From Platerodrilus igneus (lineage: Eukaryota; Arthropoda; Insecta; Coleoptera; Lycidae): 64,000 bases of DNA. Both the position numbers and the translations under genes were made by a program. The stretch is from assembly GCA_036346225.1 (NCBI GenBank), contig JARFIW010001110.1, positions 868,001 through 932,000 of the forward strand, in the 5' to 3' direction. The notes below the pieces were generated by a model, which was given only the letters and a program-made list of their open reading frames with translations, was not told where the DNA came from and ran no database searches. This document shows, piece after piece, positions 34,662-43,822 of the stretch; the first letter of the stretch is position 1; every line of letters starts with the position of its first letter.

Positions 34662-35549
34662 ATGGTTCGCAATTACATAAGAAGACGAAACAGTGGATAC
34701 AGTAAAGAAGCGTTAGAAAAAGCTATAGAAGTTCGACTGGGTAAATCAACTATTTACTCCATCAGTAGAAAATATAATATACCGAAAGAGACCTTAAGCT
34801 ATCAACGCAAACAGCAACAAAAGCAAGTACACACTCGAAGCAATATGGATACTGCGAAACAAAAAATTACAATATCTATACAGAATTATGATAACTTTGC
34901 TATTGCTAGTGCAAAAGAGGATTGTAAACATGGAGTTTTGTTCCCGTCTAACATACGAGCTATATTCGCTGGACCATCGAGTTGTGGAAAGACCAATGCC
35001 TTAATATCTTTGATCTTGCACGAGAATGGGCTTAGATTCCAAAATGTCTATGAATTTTTGAAAAGTTTATAACAACCGAATTACGAATTGTTAAGAAACG
35101 TTTTTACACCATTAAAAGAAGAAATTGGGTACCATGAGTTTGAAAATTACGATGATTTGATTGAACCCAGGGATACCAAACAAGTTTCAATTATGATTTT
35201 CGATGATATACCTGCAAACGAGCAGAGTAAAATCACACAGTTTTTCTCATTTGGTCGACATAAGAGCGTTGATTTCTTTTACTTATGCCAAACTTACGCT
35301 AGTGCCTTAAAACATAGACTCAGAGATAACGCAAATGTCATCGCATTATGGAAACAGGATGAAACCAATCTCAGACATATCTTTCTTGATCATATAAGCG
35401 GTAACATGACATATCCAAAATTTCAAGAAATGTGCTTACAGTGTTGGGGTGGGGGTGACTCAAAACATAATTTTATAACTACTGTGAAAGATTTTGATTT
35501 GGATAATGGTCGATATAGGAAGAATTTCGACGAATATATAAATATTTAA
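34662..35549 (+). pseudogene. Packaging ATPase (FtsK/HerA type) with pipsqueak-like HTH, one in-frame stop
   Basis: ATG at 34662, TAA at 35547. Residues about 1-46 (YSKEALEKAIEVRLGKSTIYSISRKYNIPKETL region) have the layout of a pipsqueak/CENP-B type helix-turn-helix. After a short Gln/Lys linker comes the ATPase: Walker A in GPSSCGKT (about 34972-34996), an in-frame TAA at 35070, Walker B in MIFDDIP (about 35190), then the LCQTYAS and DNANVIALWKQDE segments of the A32-like packaging ATPases. The enzyme pumps DNA into preformed capsids. A second methionine after the linker could be the original start, in which case the HTH was added upstream. The stop lies between the two Walker motifs; otherwise the frame is intact. 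Confidence 0.85.
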
Positions 35550-35588
35550 CATTATTCAAAAAAATAGTTAGTTTCCATCCAGAGCTTG

Positions 35589-36518
35589 ATGATGACGGAT
35601 GTTAAAAATTTTATTGCAAATAAACGTAAGCTTCATCTTATGCAGGATGTTGTACGTAAAAAGTTTGTGGAATACAAAAAGGGAAACACTACATCTCAGC
35701 AAAAATTCAAAAAAGTTCATAAACAATTGATCGACCCCTTGCAAATAACCGCTTCCCAGTTGCAAGCAATCACCGAAAAAATCCCCACACCTACAACAAG
35801 GGTTAAACTCGAAGACATGGAAGCACCTATAAAGAAAATTAAACAACTCGTTCCAGATGAACCGATCCATCATTACTATGCGGACGTGTTAGCTAGAGAC
35901 GAAAACGAAAATATTGACAAATCAATTTATGGAGTAAAGTATAATGCGGAAACCGATTCATGGAGTTTGTGGAAAAGTGTATTGGTAATTAACCCGGAAA
36001 CTAGCGATATAACGTTAAATAATATGATATACCCCGGTACGAGGGGCTTATACAATCTGCTGGTTTATAAAGACATCAGCCCCGAAGATGGTGATTTCAA
36101 TTTGCATGAAGATTTGCCGAATTACTTGGAAATGATCAAATCAGCATCGATTTTGAGAAGAAAGTTTAACCCATTTGCGGCGCACAATTTAAGCGGATTC
36201 CCAACAAATAACAAAAAGTTTAACAAATATGTACAAAAATATCTCACCGAATTTCGGAGGAACCCCGAAAGGAAACAGCCAAAGAAAAGAAAACAGTCTA
36301 AGGGAGCGGGTTTAAGCTTTTCTAATAGGTTTTACAAAAGTTTGAATTCAAAGCCGGTGCAATATGTCTACTGGAATAATGTACATGAACTTATGGATCG
36401 ACTGAGATTGTTGAACGCATCCAACCAAGCTGGAAATACAAGCGAAGAGAACATTAACGAGATGGTGTCCATAATAGAAGAGTTGAGAGAAGAAGGTATA
36501 ATACAGCAACCTCAGTAA
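35589..36518 (+). CDS. Conserved Polinton protein, intact, function unknown
   Basis: Intact frame of about 309 residues from the ATG at 35589. A lysine-rich N-terminal helix (likely coiled coil, residues 1-60), a middle globular part with SIYGVKYNAETDSW, a basic patch (KQPKKRKQSKGAG, residues about 238-250) that could bind DNA or act as nuclear signal, and a C-terminal helical part with NELMDRLRLL-type sequence ending in SIIEELREEGII. I know this as a recurrent gene of arthropod Polinton-like elements but not its function; a virion assembly or core role fits the neighbours. The older copy has a broken fragment at 40390-40818. Spacing to the ATPase is 39 bases. Confidence 0.7.
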   Translation: MMTDVKNFIANKRKLHLMQDVVRKKFVEYKKGNTTSQQKFKKVHKQLIDPLQITASQLQAITEKIPTPTTRVKLEDMEAPIKKIKQLVPDEPIHHYYADVLARDENENIDKSIYGVKYNAETDSWSLWKSVLVINPETSDITLNNMIYPGTRGLYNLLVYKDISPEDGDFNLHEDLPNYLEMIKSASILRRKFNPFAAHNLSGFPTNNKKFNKYVQKYLTEFRRNPERKQPKKRKQSKGAGLSFSNRFYKSLNSKPVQYVYWNNVHELMDRLRLLNASNQAGNTSEENINEMVSIIEELREEGIIQQPQ

Positions 36519-36537
36519 ATAATTACCCAGTTTTAAA

Positions 36538-37212
36538 ATGCCCATCGACCGCTTCGGACGTTCAGAGCGTAAAGATGCTGATATTCGGCGTGGTTCTCCA
36601 GGTCGAGGATTTGTGCTAACGTTGGATGGTGATGGATACGATATGCAGCAAAGAAGGTTAGTGAATTCATCAGACCCGAAAAAAGATTATGATTGTGTTA
36701 ATCAGAGAAGCACTATAGTATTCAAGTCTGGAAAAGAAACAATTAGTTTTCGTAAAAGAAGGTTAGTTGATGTAATGGATCCTAAAGACGATAGTGATTG
36801 TGTTGATAAGAAATCCGTAATCAAGCTCGTGAATCAAGCTTTTTCATACTGTCTAAAAAGTTCTGATGATATACAGCGTAAAGATAAAGCCTTCAATGCA
36901 AGAAACCAGCGTATCACAATGCTTGCTCAACCGGTTGAACCATCTGATGCAGTTAATAAACAATATGTAAATGAAAAATTGAATAAGCTTAAATCTGACT
37001 TTAAAACGTTTATACATTTTTTTATGAATTTGACTGCAACTTCTGAGACAAACGAGAAGGAGCTCGGTCTCGCAATATCATCGATTTACGAGGCGTCACC
37101 AGCAGCTATAAAAAACAAATACTACAAACCAAAGCTTCAGTTTATGTCAAAGGTGCAACTAGATAAAAATAGCCCTATTAGTTTAACAGCAGTGTTAAGC
37201 AAAAATGAGTAA
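36538..37212 (+). CDS. Tail-fibre-like protein with three DAVNK-type repeats, intact
   Basis: Intact frame of 224 residues with ATG at 36538. Three spaced repeats share an R(R/I)(L/T)..(..)P...(D)CV(N/D) to DAVNKQY pattern: RRLVNSSDP...DCVNQRS, RRLVDVMDP...DCVDKKS and QRITMLAQP...DAVNKQY. The I..L..P..P.DAVNK.YV pattern is familiar from trimeric phage tail-fibre and virus fibre shafts. The C-terminal 90 residues (after the last repeat) have no motif and could be a head or coiled-coil domain. A receptor-binding spike on the penton is the natural guess; this is inference. The end overlaps the integrase ATG by 8 bases. Confidence 0.65.
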   Translation: MPIDRFGRSERKDADIRRGSPGRGFVLTLDGDGYDMQQRRLVNSSDPKKDYDCVNQRSTIVFKSGKETISFRKRRLVDVMDPKDDSDCVDKKSVIKLVNQAFSYCLKSSDDIQRKDKAFNARNQRITMLAQPVEPSDAVNKQYVNEKLNKLKSDFKTFIHFFMNLTATSETNEKELGLAISSIYEASPAAIKNKYYKPKLQFMSKVQLDKNSPISLTAVLSKNE

Positions 37213-38154
37213 AGAAATCATCGTTAAGCAATTATTTAAACCTGTTTGAAAAAATTTTCAGCGTCGTCATACAAATCTGAAACATGTGAAACGTGATCTT
37301 ATCCAATCGGACTTGTGCGAAATGCAACCTTACTCGCGTGTGAATAATGGGTACATATATATTATAATAGCGGTGGACTGTTTCACAAAATATGCTTTAG
37401 CAGAGCCTTTAAAAAATAAAACTGGATCAGAAGTTACAAATGCTATAAAAAAATATTAGACAAAATGTTGCAAGGAGAAAATAACGCAAAAATCAATCTA
37501 CAAACTAATTTTGGGAAAGAGTACTACAATGGCTGGTTTATAAATCTTATGCAAAAATATATGGTAAACCATTACTCTACGTATTACGCAATCAAAGCTA
37601 GTATGGTTGAGCGGTTGATCAGAACAATCAAAAACAAATTGTACAGAAGATTTTACTTGCAAGGCAGTCATAGATGGTTAAATATTTTGCCTAAGGTTAT
37701 GGAAGAATACAATAATACACCGCATCGTGCTATTAGCACGACACCTATAGAGGCGAAAGAACATCCGGAAAGAATAAAACTTTACACAGCTGACAGTGCT
37801 TCTAAAAATCGCAAGAAGTTCTATAAGGTTCGAGAAATTGTGCGCATATCAAAATATAAAGCAGTATTCGACCGAGGATTTTACCCAAACTGGAGTACAG
37901 AACTATTCAAAATTGTTAAAGTACAACAAACGAGACCGATAACCTATCTGCTACAAGATTTGGAAGGTCAGCCAATCCTAGGTGCTTTTTACGGCGATGA
38001 GATTCAGCTCACAGCAGCACCCGACACATACCTAGTGGAAAAAGTTTTACGGAAACGGAAGCACGGACGTGAACTATTAGTGTCGTGGTTGGGGATGGTA
38101 ATAGTTGGATTAAGAAAACAGACCTGCTTTAGTATCAACCAAAGTTCTAGATAA
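37205..38154 (+). pseudogene. Polinton retroviral-type integrase with chromodomain, broken
   Basis: ATG at 37205 inside the end of the fibre-like gene. A stop (TGA at 37246) and a frameshift near 37450 break the N-terminal half; the rest is open to 38154. Catalytic DDE: first Asp in IQSDLCEM; the second site reads QTNFGKEYY, with Asn where Asp is expected; the Glu is in MVERLIRTIKNKLYR. Then a beta-barrel DNA-binding part (RISKYKAVF...YLLQDLEG) and a chromodomain beginning TYLVEKVLRKRKHG, whose tail continues one frame off near 38095 (NSWIKK in the other frame). It would have inserted the element, making the 6-base duplications. Confidence 0.85.
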
Positions 38155-38269
38155 TTGCTTAGTTGAAAACATCATAAAAGGAGTTGGCGGGGGGTAAAGA
38201 CCCCTAGCTGGATATATAGGGGAGATTTGCTCTTAAGCCCATTTCCATTTATGATTTGAAGCAGGAAGC
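38155..38269 (+). promoter_or_regulatory. Likely promoter of the terminal Polinton gene
   Basis: TATATAGG at about 38210-38217, some 58 bases before the ATG at 38270. Spacing matches the other TATA boxes in this element. Confidence 0.4.
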
Positions 38270-38749
38270 ATGTGTTTCATAATCGATTTACAAGGATATC
38301 AATACAACACTTGTGATTTCTATTGCAAGGAGATCGCCATTTTGGATGTAGCAAATAATGTAATATGGCATGAGATACTGAACATGGTGGTTGAATATAG
38401 CACCCTAGGTGATGATTTCAAAAAGCAAGTTCAGTGGTTAAAGAAAAGAATCCATGGACTCTGCTGGGATGAACAGTCTACGAGTGGATATACAAATGTG
38501 GGTGATTTACTGAAAGAAGTCGTACCTCCCAGGGCTGCTGTCTATGTTAAAGGAGAACAGAAGAAGCAGTTACTATCGAAATATTTATCAAACAACATTT
38601 TAAACATGGAAAGTGTATTCTCACTTCCAAGACTCAAAGAACTAAAAAAATTCGGTGATAGGTACAATCACTGTGTAAACCATTGTTTGAATAATTTAAG
38701 TTGTTCCATGGAGAATGGTTTACTGCTACAGCCTTTTGTTAATGTATAA
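38270..38749 (+). CDS. Terminal Polinton gene, intact, function unknown
   Basis: Intact 159-residue frame with ATG at 38270, own TATA-like box upstream and AATAAA at 38765-38770, sixteen bases past the stop. The N-terminus (FIIDLQGYQ...CKEIAIL) recalls the first strands of an RNase H-like or exonuclease fold, and related proteins are common in arthropod genomes, but I cannot name a function. The C-terminus has a Cys/His group (YNHCVNHC...LSC) that may bind zinc. The older Polinton carries an unrelated gene at the equivalent place (43349-43822). Expected maturation protease motifs are not evident. Confidence 0.6.
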   Translation: MCFIIDLQGYQYNTCDFYCKEIAILDVANNVIWHEILNMVVEYSTLGDDFKKQVQWLKKRIHGLCWDEQSTSGYTNVGDLLKEVVPPRAAVYVKGEQKKQLLSKYLSNNILNMESVFSLPRLKELKKFGDRYNHCVNHCLNNLSCSMENGLLLQPFVNV

Positions 38750-38770
38750 TTGTATTTAATTTTTAATAAA

Positions 38771-39545
38771 ACATGTGTGGAAATGGTTTTTTATTTATCT
38801 TAGCTAAAAGACTATTTTTAAAATTTGAAAAATATATATGTAAAACAGTGCATTACTTTGGAAAAATTAATGTTTTAAAAATACAATTAGAAACAATAGC
38901 AAATTACACAATAGTTGGTGTTTGCAAATAAATTCAGTTCTATATTAATAGAAATGCTGACATACCTTAAATTTTCAATATGAGAAAAAATAACTACACG
39001 AAACGATTTGTTTAAAATTTTGATGAACTTACACAAAGCGTGCGGAACTAATTAGCTTTACTAATCAGACCGCGTTATATACGGTTTGAAATAATTACCG
39101 TTAATTGATCTGTATTACTAAATGAAGTTTGTATTTCCCTAAATACGTAGTCGAGGATGGTTACTAGAAAGTACCTTGTGTGATTAATAATTCCCAAGCA
39201 ATTATACGTCGATTTCTAAAGCACGGTATTGAAACATAATTAATAGAAAGTCCATTGAAAAGAAATTATACACAGCTTTCACATGTAATTTGGGTAATCC
39301 ATATTTGTTAAAAAATTAGTTCGGAAACGAATTGTATTTTCCAAGTACCTATTTAGCATTGAGCATATAATTATTTGTAACGTACTTAGTAATTAAAAAA
39401 AAGTTATACCAGAAATTGATAACCGTTTAAAATTTTAAAAGTCATGGTTTTGAAGATTACTAGAAAACTATCGGTTTTAAATATTAAACACATAAGGCCC
39501 ATAAAAAACTCATTTCTAAAACTCTCGCTTTTTAATTTTTGGAGA
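38771..39545. other. Polinton right subterminal region
   Basis: Non-coding and AT-rich. The part 39050-39400 recurs, rearranged and diverged, at 43880-44250 in the older Polinton (CCTAAATACGTAGTC, GTGTGATTAATAAT, ACGAATTGTATTTT). This shared block helps to define the older copy's right end. Confidence 0.7.
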
Positions 39546-40354
39546 TGTTTGGTTAAAGCATGTCATAAATGAGCAAAAAATTTTAAAGAGATTTGGGAGC
39601 TTTAAAGTATAACTTTGTAAGCAGAGGTCTTATTTCAAATCTGTTTGCATATTCGGATTCTACATAAAATTCTAGACTAATTTGATGTATTGAAGAACTA
39701 AAAAGATTTATGCGGACGGCCAGAAATCGCTACCAGCAAAAGATCTTAAAGTGAGTGTAGCTCCCTGGGGGATGATGTTATCTAAAAAATTCCTAAAAAT
39801 TTAGGTAACTGAAAATATTCTAATATTAATTGATACCAAACAAGATAGGTTTATCTCGAAAGATGCAATGGCTAGTCGAAGAAAACTATTTGATTCAGAA
39901 TGTTAGCGGTAAAAAAATCTTAAAATGTGGGTAGCTCCCTGGGAAATGATGTTATCTAAAAAATTCCAAGAGATTCGGGTAGCTGAAAAAATTCTAATAT
40001 TAATTGATACTAAACAATATTGGTTTATCTCAAAAGATACAATGGCTAGTCGAAGAAAACTATTTGGTTCAGAATGTTAGCGGTAAAAAAATCTTAAAAT
40101 GTGGGTAGCTCCCTGGGAAATGATGCTATCTAAAAAATTCCGAGAGATTCAGGTAGCTGAAAAAATTCTAATATTAATTGATACCAAACAATATAGGTTT
40201 ATCTCGAAAGATGCCTCGAAAGATAAAAATGCAAAATATATTTATCTCGAAAGATGAAAAATGGTTAGTCGAAGAAAACTATTTGGTCTAGATGTGTGTG
40301 GAAATGTGGATGCTGGTAGAAATGTGGAGCCAAAACAACCAAAAATACACTACT
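39546..40354 (-). repeat. Polinton right terminal repeat with 174-bp tandem units
   Basis: Inverted partner of 23442-23545 plus 25505-26038. It holds a 174-base tandem unit bounded by AATGGCTAGTCGAAGAAAAC at 39868 and 40042, with a third partial at 40261. The left side has one unit fewer, which accounts for the length difference of about 170 bases. Confidence 0.93.
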
Positions 40355-40818
40355 TAAAAAAATTTCGACGAATATATAAATATAGAAGAAGACGTTCAAT
40401 GGTAGCCCCAATCAGAAGTTTCATGATGATGGACGTTAAAGATTTTATCGCAAAGTTTGTGGCATACAAAAAGGGAGACACTACATCTCAGCAAAAATTC
40501 AAAGAAGCAAGTAACCGCTTCCCAGTTGCAAGCAATCACCAAAAAAATCTCCATACCTACAACAAAGGTTAAAGCCGAAGACATGGAAGCACCTATAAAG
40601 AAAATTAAACAACTCGTTCCAGAAGAATCGATCCATCTATACTATGCGGATATTAGCTAGAGACGAACACGAAAATATTGACAAATCAATTTATGGAGTA
40701 ATGTATAATGCTGAAACCGATTCATGGCGTTTGTGAAAAAGTGTATTGGAAATTAATTCGGAAAACAGTGTCATAACATTAAATAGTAGCGTTTATCCAA
40801 GCACTAGAGGTCTAACAA
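40355..40818 (+). pseudogene. Older Polinton: fragment of the conserved 310-residue protein gene
   Basis: Begins with the second copy of the TAAAAA target site and continues the older element's DNA. It is a diverged copy of about 35515-36040, with small deletions, several stops and a frameshift. Blocks encoding KKIKQLVP and SIYGVMYNAETDSW are still readable. Similarity stops near 40818 in mid-gene, where unrelated sequence with its own promoter begins. Confidence 0.85.
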
Positions 40819-40954
40819 GAGTTATAATTATTTTTATAGTCCTTATCATTTTCCTAAGAAATGTAATGAATTAGTTTGTAGGATACATTCCCTACCTGTT
40901 GTTTTATGCGTGCACACAAATTGGGTACAATCGGAGTATGTCCGAACAAGAGTA

Positions 40955-41029
40955 GCTCATATAAAAGGACCGTTCGCGTAGAAGTTATAATTTATGGATT
41001 ATACAGTTTAAAGAGAAGATTAAACAAAT
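40955..41029 (+). promoter_or_regulatory. TATA promoter
   Basis: TATAAAAG at 40960-40967, a canonical box, about 70 bases before the ATG at 41030. Confidence 0.5.
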
Positions 41030-41290
41030 ATGTATAAAGACTTTGGGGAGGTTATTCGAAGATTTCGCAATGCTCTACAAGTACAAAAAGCAGAATGTGA
41101 GCAACGCTTTTCGATAGAAAAAGAAAAAGGTTTTATGTGTCAGTCATACGAGGAAGCAATACAGCACTGTACTGCTGTGTCAGTAATGCCCGAGGATTTG
41201 GATGATTTTATGGAAATAATCAAGGAGATGGGGTTTATAAAACAGTTAGCAGATAATCAGATGGAATATATACTAAATTGTGAGTTTTAA
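41030..41290 (+). CDS. Small cargo gene in the older Polinton, unrecognised
   Basis: Intact 86-codon frame with ATG, TATA box 70 bases upstream and AATAAA at about 41380. The protein is predicted mostly helical (FGEVIRRFRNALQVQKAECEQRF), with a mildly acidic second half. I recognise no domain. The intact promoter-gene-polyA layout inside a decayed element suggests either a real virus-derived accessory gene or a later acquisition. Confidence 0.5.
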   Translation: MYKDFGEVIRRFRNALQVQKAECEQRFSIEKEKGFMCQSYEEAIQHCTAVSVMPEDLDDFMEIIKEMGFIKQLADNQMEYILNCEF

Positions 41291-41726
41291 AGTAAAAAAG
41301 TTAACCACCTCAGCTACTATCATAAGAAATGAATGATGTGCATTTAGAAATTATTTTGTATATATTAGCTTGTTTATGTAATAAAATATAAAGTATACAT
41401 TGGTGTTGCCTAATTCAAATGTCCACATAACTGAAATGGGCATCTAAGTTCTTATGAAACGAATTATAACAAAGATGTGTATTTATTAAAAGGGTGTTAT
41501 AAACGTTTTACAAAATTATTAATTAGAATCTTTTTATTTAAAACTATAACATAATTTTATTTACAGCTATTAATATCTGTAGTTAAAATACAACAATTAG
41601 AAACGTATAAGAGAATAAACTGTAATATGCTTGATTATAGTGTAAAAAATTTCTATAGAATCTATGGTTTAAAATTTAAACATCGCTCATAAATGCGTGG
41701 AATGAAAACCTGTTGTACTCTTCCAT

Positions 41727-42301
41727 TTACTCAACTTGTCTACAAATACTGTTTTCAAACAGTCTTGGGTAGGTTCTTATAAATTCGTATAATATAACCC
41801 CAATATCACTATTACTGTATTTGCTTTTAATTATATCATGTGCGAGATTCTGTAAGACATCATTCCTATTATATCTTTCCATTGCTACATCTAACAGAAA
41901 CAGATTTATATTAGGAGTACCGTTTTCCGTTAGTTCTCTTAAAGTATTAGCATAGTTGAGAACGATCTGAGATACCCCTAAAAAGTGCCCTAAAGTTCCT
42001 TTGGTAAATAACATATAATTCTTATCAAATGTCACCATTTTCACTAAACAATACTTATTTTAAAAAAACGCAAGTTGTCAAATTTGCATATCTGATTTCG
42101 CATACCAACTTCCATAGTGCGTATAATGTATGGAAGATTTGATATAAACTTCCTAAGTACGTTGGGGGATACATCAACTACGGTCTGCAAAATGATGTCA
42201 ACTAATCTGAAAATTATTTTATAATCGTCGAACGGGTTCAAGCCTACAATTATGATTTTGGAAGAAGATTTAGTTATGGCGTATGGTTTTTCAAATAGCA
42301 A
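41727..42301 (-). pseudogene. Unrecognised minus-strand gene in two frames (older Polinton)
   Basis: Two adjacent frames: 42301-42044 without an ATG at its start, and 42038-41727 with an ATG six bases after the stop of the first. Together about 190 codons. The first has a hydrophobic start (IIIVGLNPFDDY), the second is helical (FLLDVAMERYNRNDVLQNL). They may be one gene broken by a frameshift near 42044. No domain recognised. Confidence 0.35.
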
Positions 42302-42688
42302 CTTGGTTCGCTCTAACTGAATATCAGTGTTTATACATTCTTTATGCGCTGCGGCCGACTGCTAATACTTACTCTTCTTTGTCGATAGTCACACGAAATT
42401 TTCAAAGACGGAAAATTCTGTAACACGATTAATTACACTTTGCACGACTTTAGGTTTTACAAAAATAAACTTAAAATGAACTTTTGGTATCAATTCTCCG
42501 TCTTTATGTACCTAGAGAAAGTATAAGTATAATTTGTCCTTACATTCACCCAATTTAAATCAAATTATAAAATGCGTATGTACGTATATTAACTAGAATT
42601 GTAGGAAAGTGCCTTTCACAATTAATAATCAGACAAAACAATGCAAGGCTGAGGATCATACAGTTGACTAAATTTATTTAGAACATAC

Positions 42689-42739
<51 letters not shown>

Positions 42740-43348
42740 ACCTTTTGGTTTAATTATTTGAACGTGGATGCACTAATTGAAAATTTTAACAATCCTAAAT
42801 ATTAATAAATATTTTTTGAGTTTTACTCTATTATTGAGTTAAATCTAAATAAAAATGCAGAGGTGCTTTACTGTTAGGTTTTTGAATATTGAAACACTAT
42901 GCGGGTCTTTGTTGGAGCTAATTTTAAAAGACGTGATAATTGATTTCGATTCCCCAGGAAAATTCAATGCTAATTTTTAATAGGTTACACGATGGGTTTA
43001 TCTTAAAAGAAATAGATTAAAGATGAAATCCCATATGGTTTCAAAAGGTTGATCTGTAAATCGGTAAGGGGTCGTTCGATTTGAAAAAAATTCCAAAGGA
43101 TTTGAGAACCTGAAAAGAAACAATAATAATTGATATCTTACACGACGGAGTTATATTAGAAAATACCGCTAAGAGTAATTTTTTATAAAAATTTTAAAAA
43201 TAGCGTTGGTGGTTAAATACAAACAGGTAAAACCCACTATAAAACAATTATAAGCGTCACTTTTTCAGTCAAGACTTGCATATAACGCCAATTAACATAA
43301 TATAATATATCATAAGTTTTATGTGCACATGTCTAATTTAGGTATAAC
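42302..43348. other. Older Polinton, non-coding interval
   Basis: Contains a TA microsatellite at 42689-42737. Around 42960-43130 there is faint resemblance to the Polinton terminal repeat (TTATCTTAAAAGAAATAG, GATTTGAGAACCTGAAAAG), suggesting a very diverged repeat copy. No gene seen. Confidence 0.4.
42689..42737. repeat. (TA)n microsatellite
   Basis: Alternating TA of about 49 bases. Confidence 0.95.
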
Positions 43349-43822
43349 ATGGTTAACGAAGACTTCGGACATGAAACAGATGAAACCGAAATATCTAGCG
43401 AGAAGGAATTTGAGGAAATAGGTAATGACGAAAACAACTACGTTTTTGTTATTAATCCCGAGTTATTGAATTATGCAATGGTTGAACAAAACAATGACAT
43501 AATTGAAAATGAGAATATTGAAGAAGTAGACGAGGTTAATAACGAAGACGATAACGAAGACGTAGATGCAGTTAAAGTGAATATAGAAGAATGCGATATA
43601 ACAATTGAATTAGAATGGGAAGGGATTATACAAGTCGTGGAAAATCTTTTTCAAGTTTGTGAAGAATTTTATATAGATATCTCCGCTGGAGAATGCATTA
43701 GGGTCTTGAGTGAAATTTTAATATTATTAGATAGGTCATACTACTGGAATGTTGGCTATTCTAAGGAAACTTTTGTTTGGATTCTGCATAGTCAAAAAAT
43801 AAGGTTTTGTAAACGTACTTAA
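43349..43822 (+). CDS. Acidic protein, 157 residues, older Polinton terminal gene
   Basis: Intact frame with ATG at 43349. The first 90 residues are very acidic and Asn-rich (EDDNEDVDAV, SSEKEFEEIGNDENN); the last 65 form a likely helical domain (ECDITIELEWEGIIQVVENLF, then RVLSEILILLDRSYYW) with a basic end. No domain recognised. It stands where the nested Polinton has the 159-residue gene 38270-38749, directly before the shared subterminal DNA, yet the two proteins are unrelated by eye. Being intact in a decayed element is notable. Confidence 0.5.
   Translation: MVNEDFGHETDETEISSEKEFEEIGNDENNYVFVINPELLNYAMVEQNNDIIENENIEEVDEVNNEDDNEDVDAVKVNIEECDITIELEWEGIIQVVENLFQVCEEFYIDISAGECIRVLSEILILLDRSYYWNVGYSKETFVWILHSQKIRFCKRT

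Larger units (their letters stand above)
23442..40354. mobile_element. Nested Polinton/Maverick (adintovirus-like) element, 16.9 kb
   Basis: Termini AGTAGTGTATTTTTG at 23442 and its reverse complement ending at 40354, flanked by a perfect 6-bp duplication TAAAAA. Six-base duplications, AG-starting long terminal repeats and the gene set (protein-primed polymerase B, integrase, packaging ATPase, two capsid proteins) are the known hallmarks of Polintons. Polymerase is on the minus strand; virion genes, ATPase and integrase are on the plus strand. Removing one 1959-base insertion gives a native length of about 15.0 kb, normal for the group. Most genes carry stops or frameshifts, so this copy is an inactive endogenous one. 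Confidence 0.93.
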
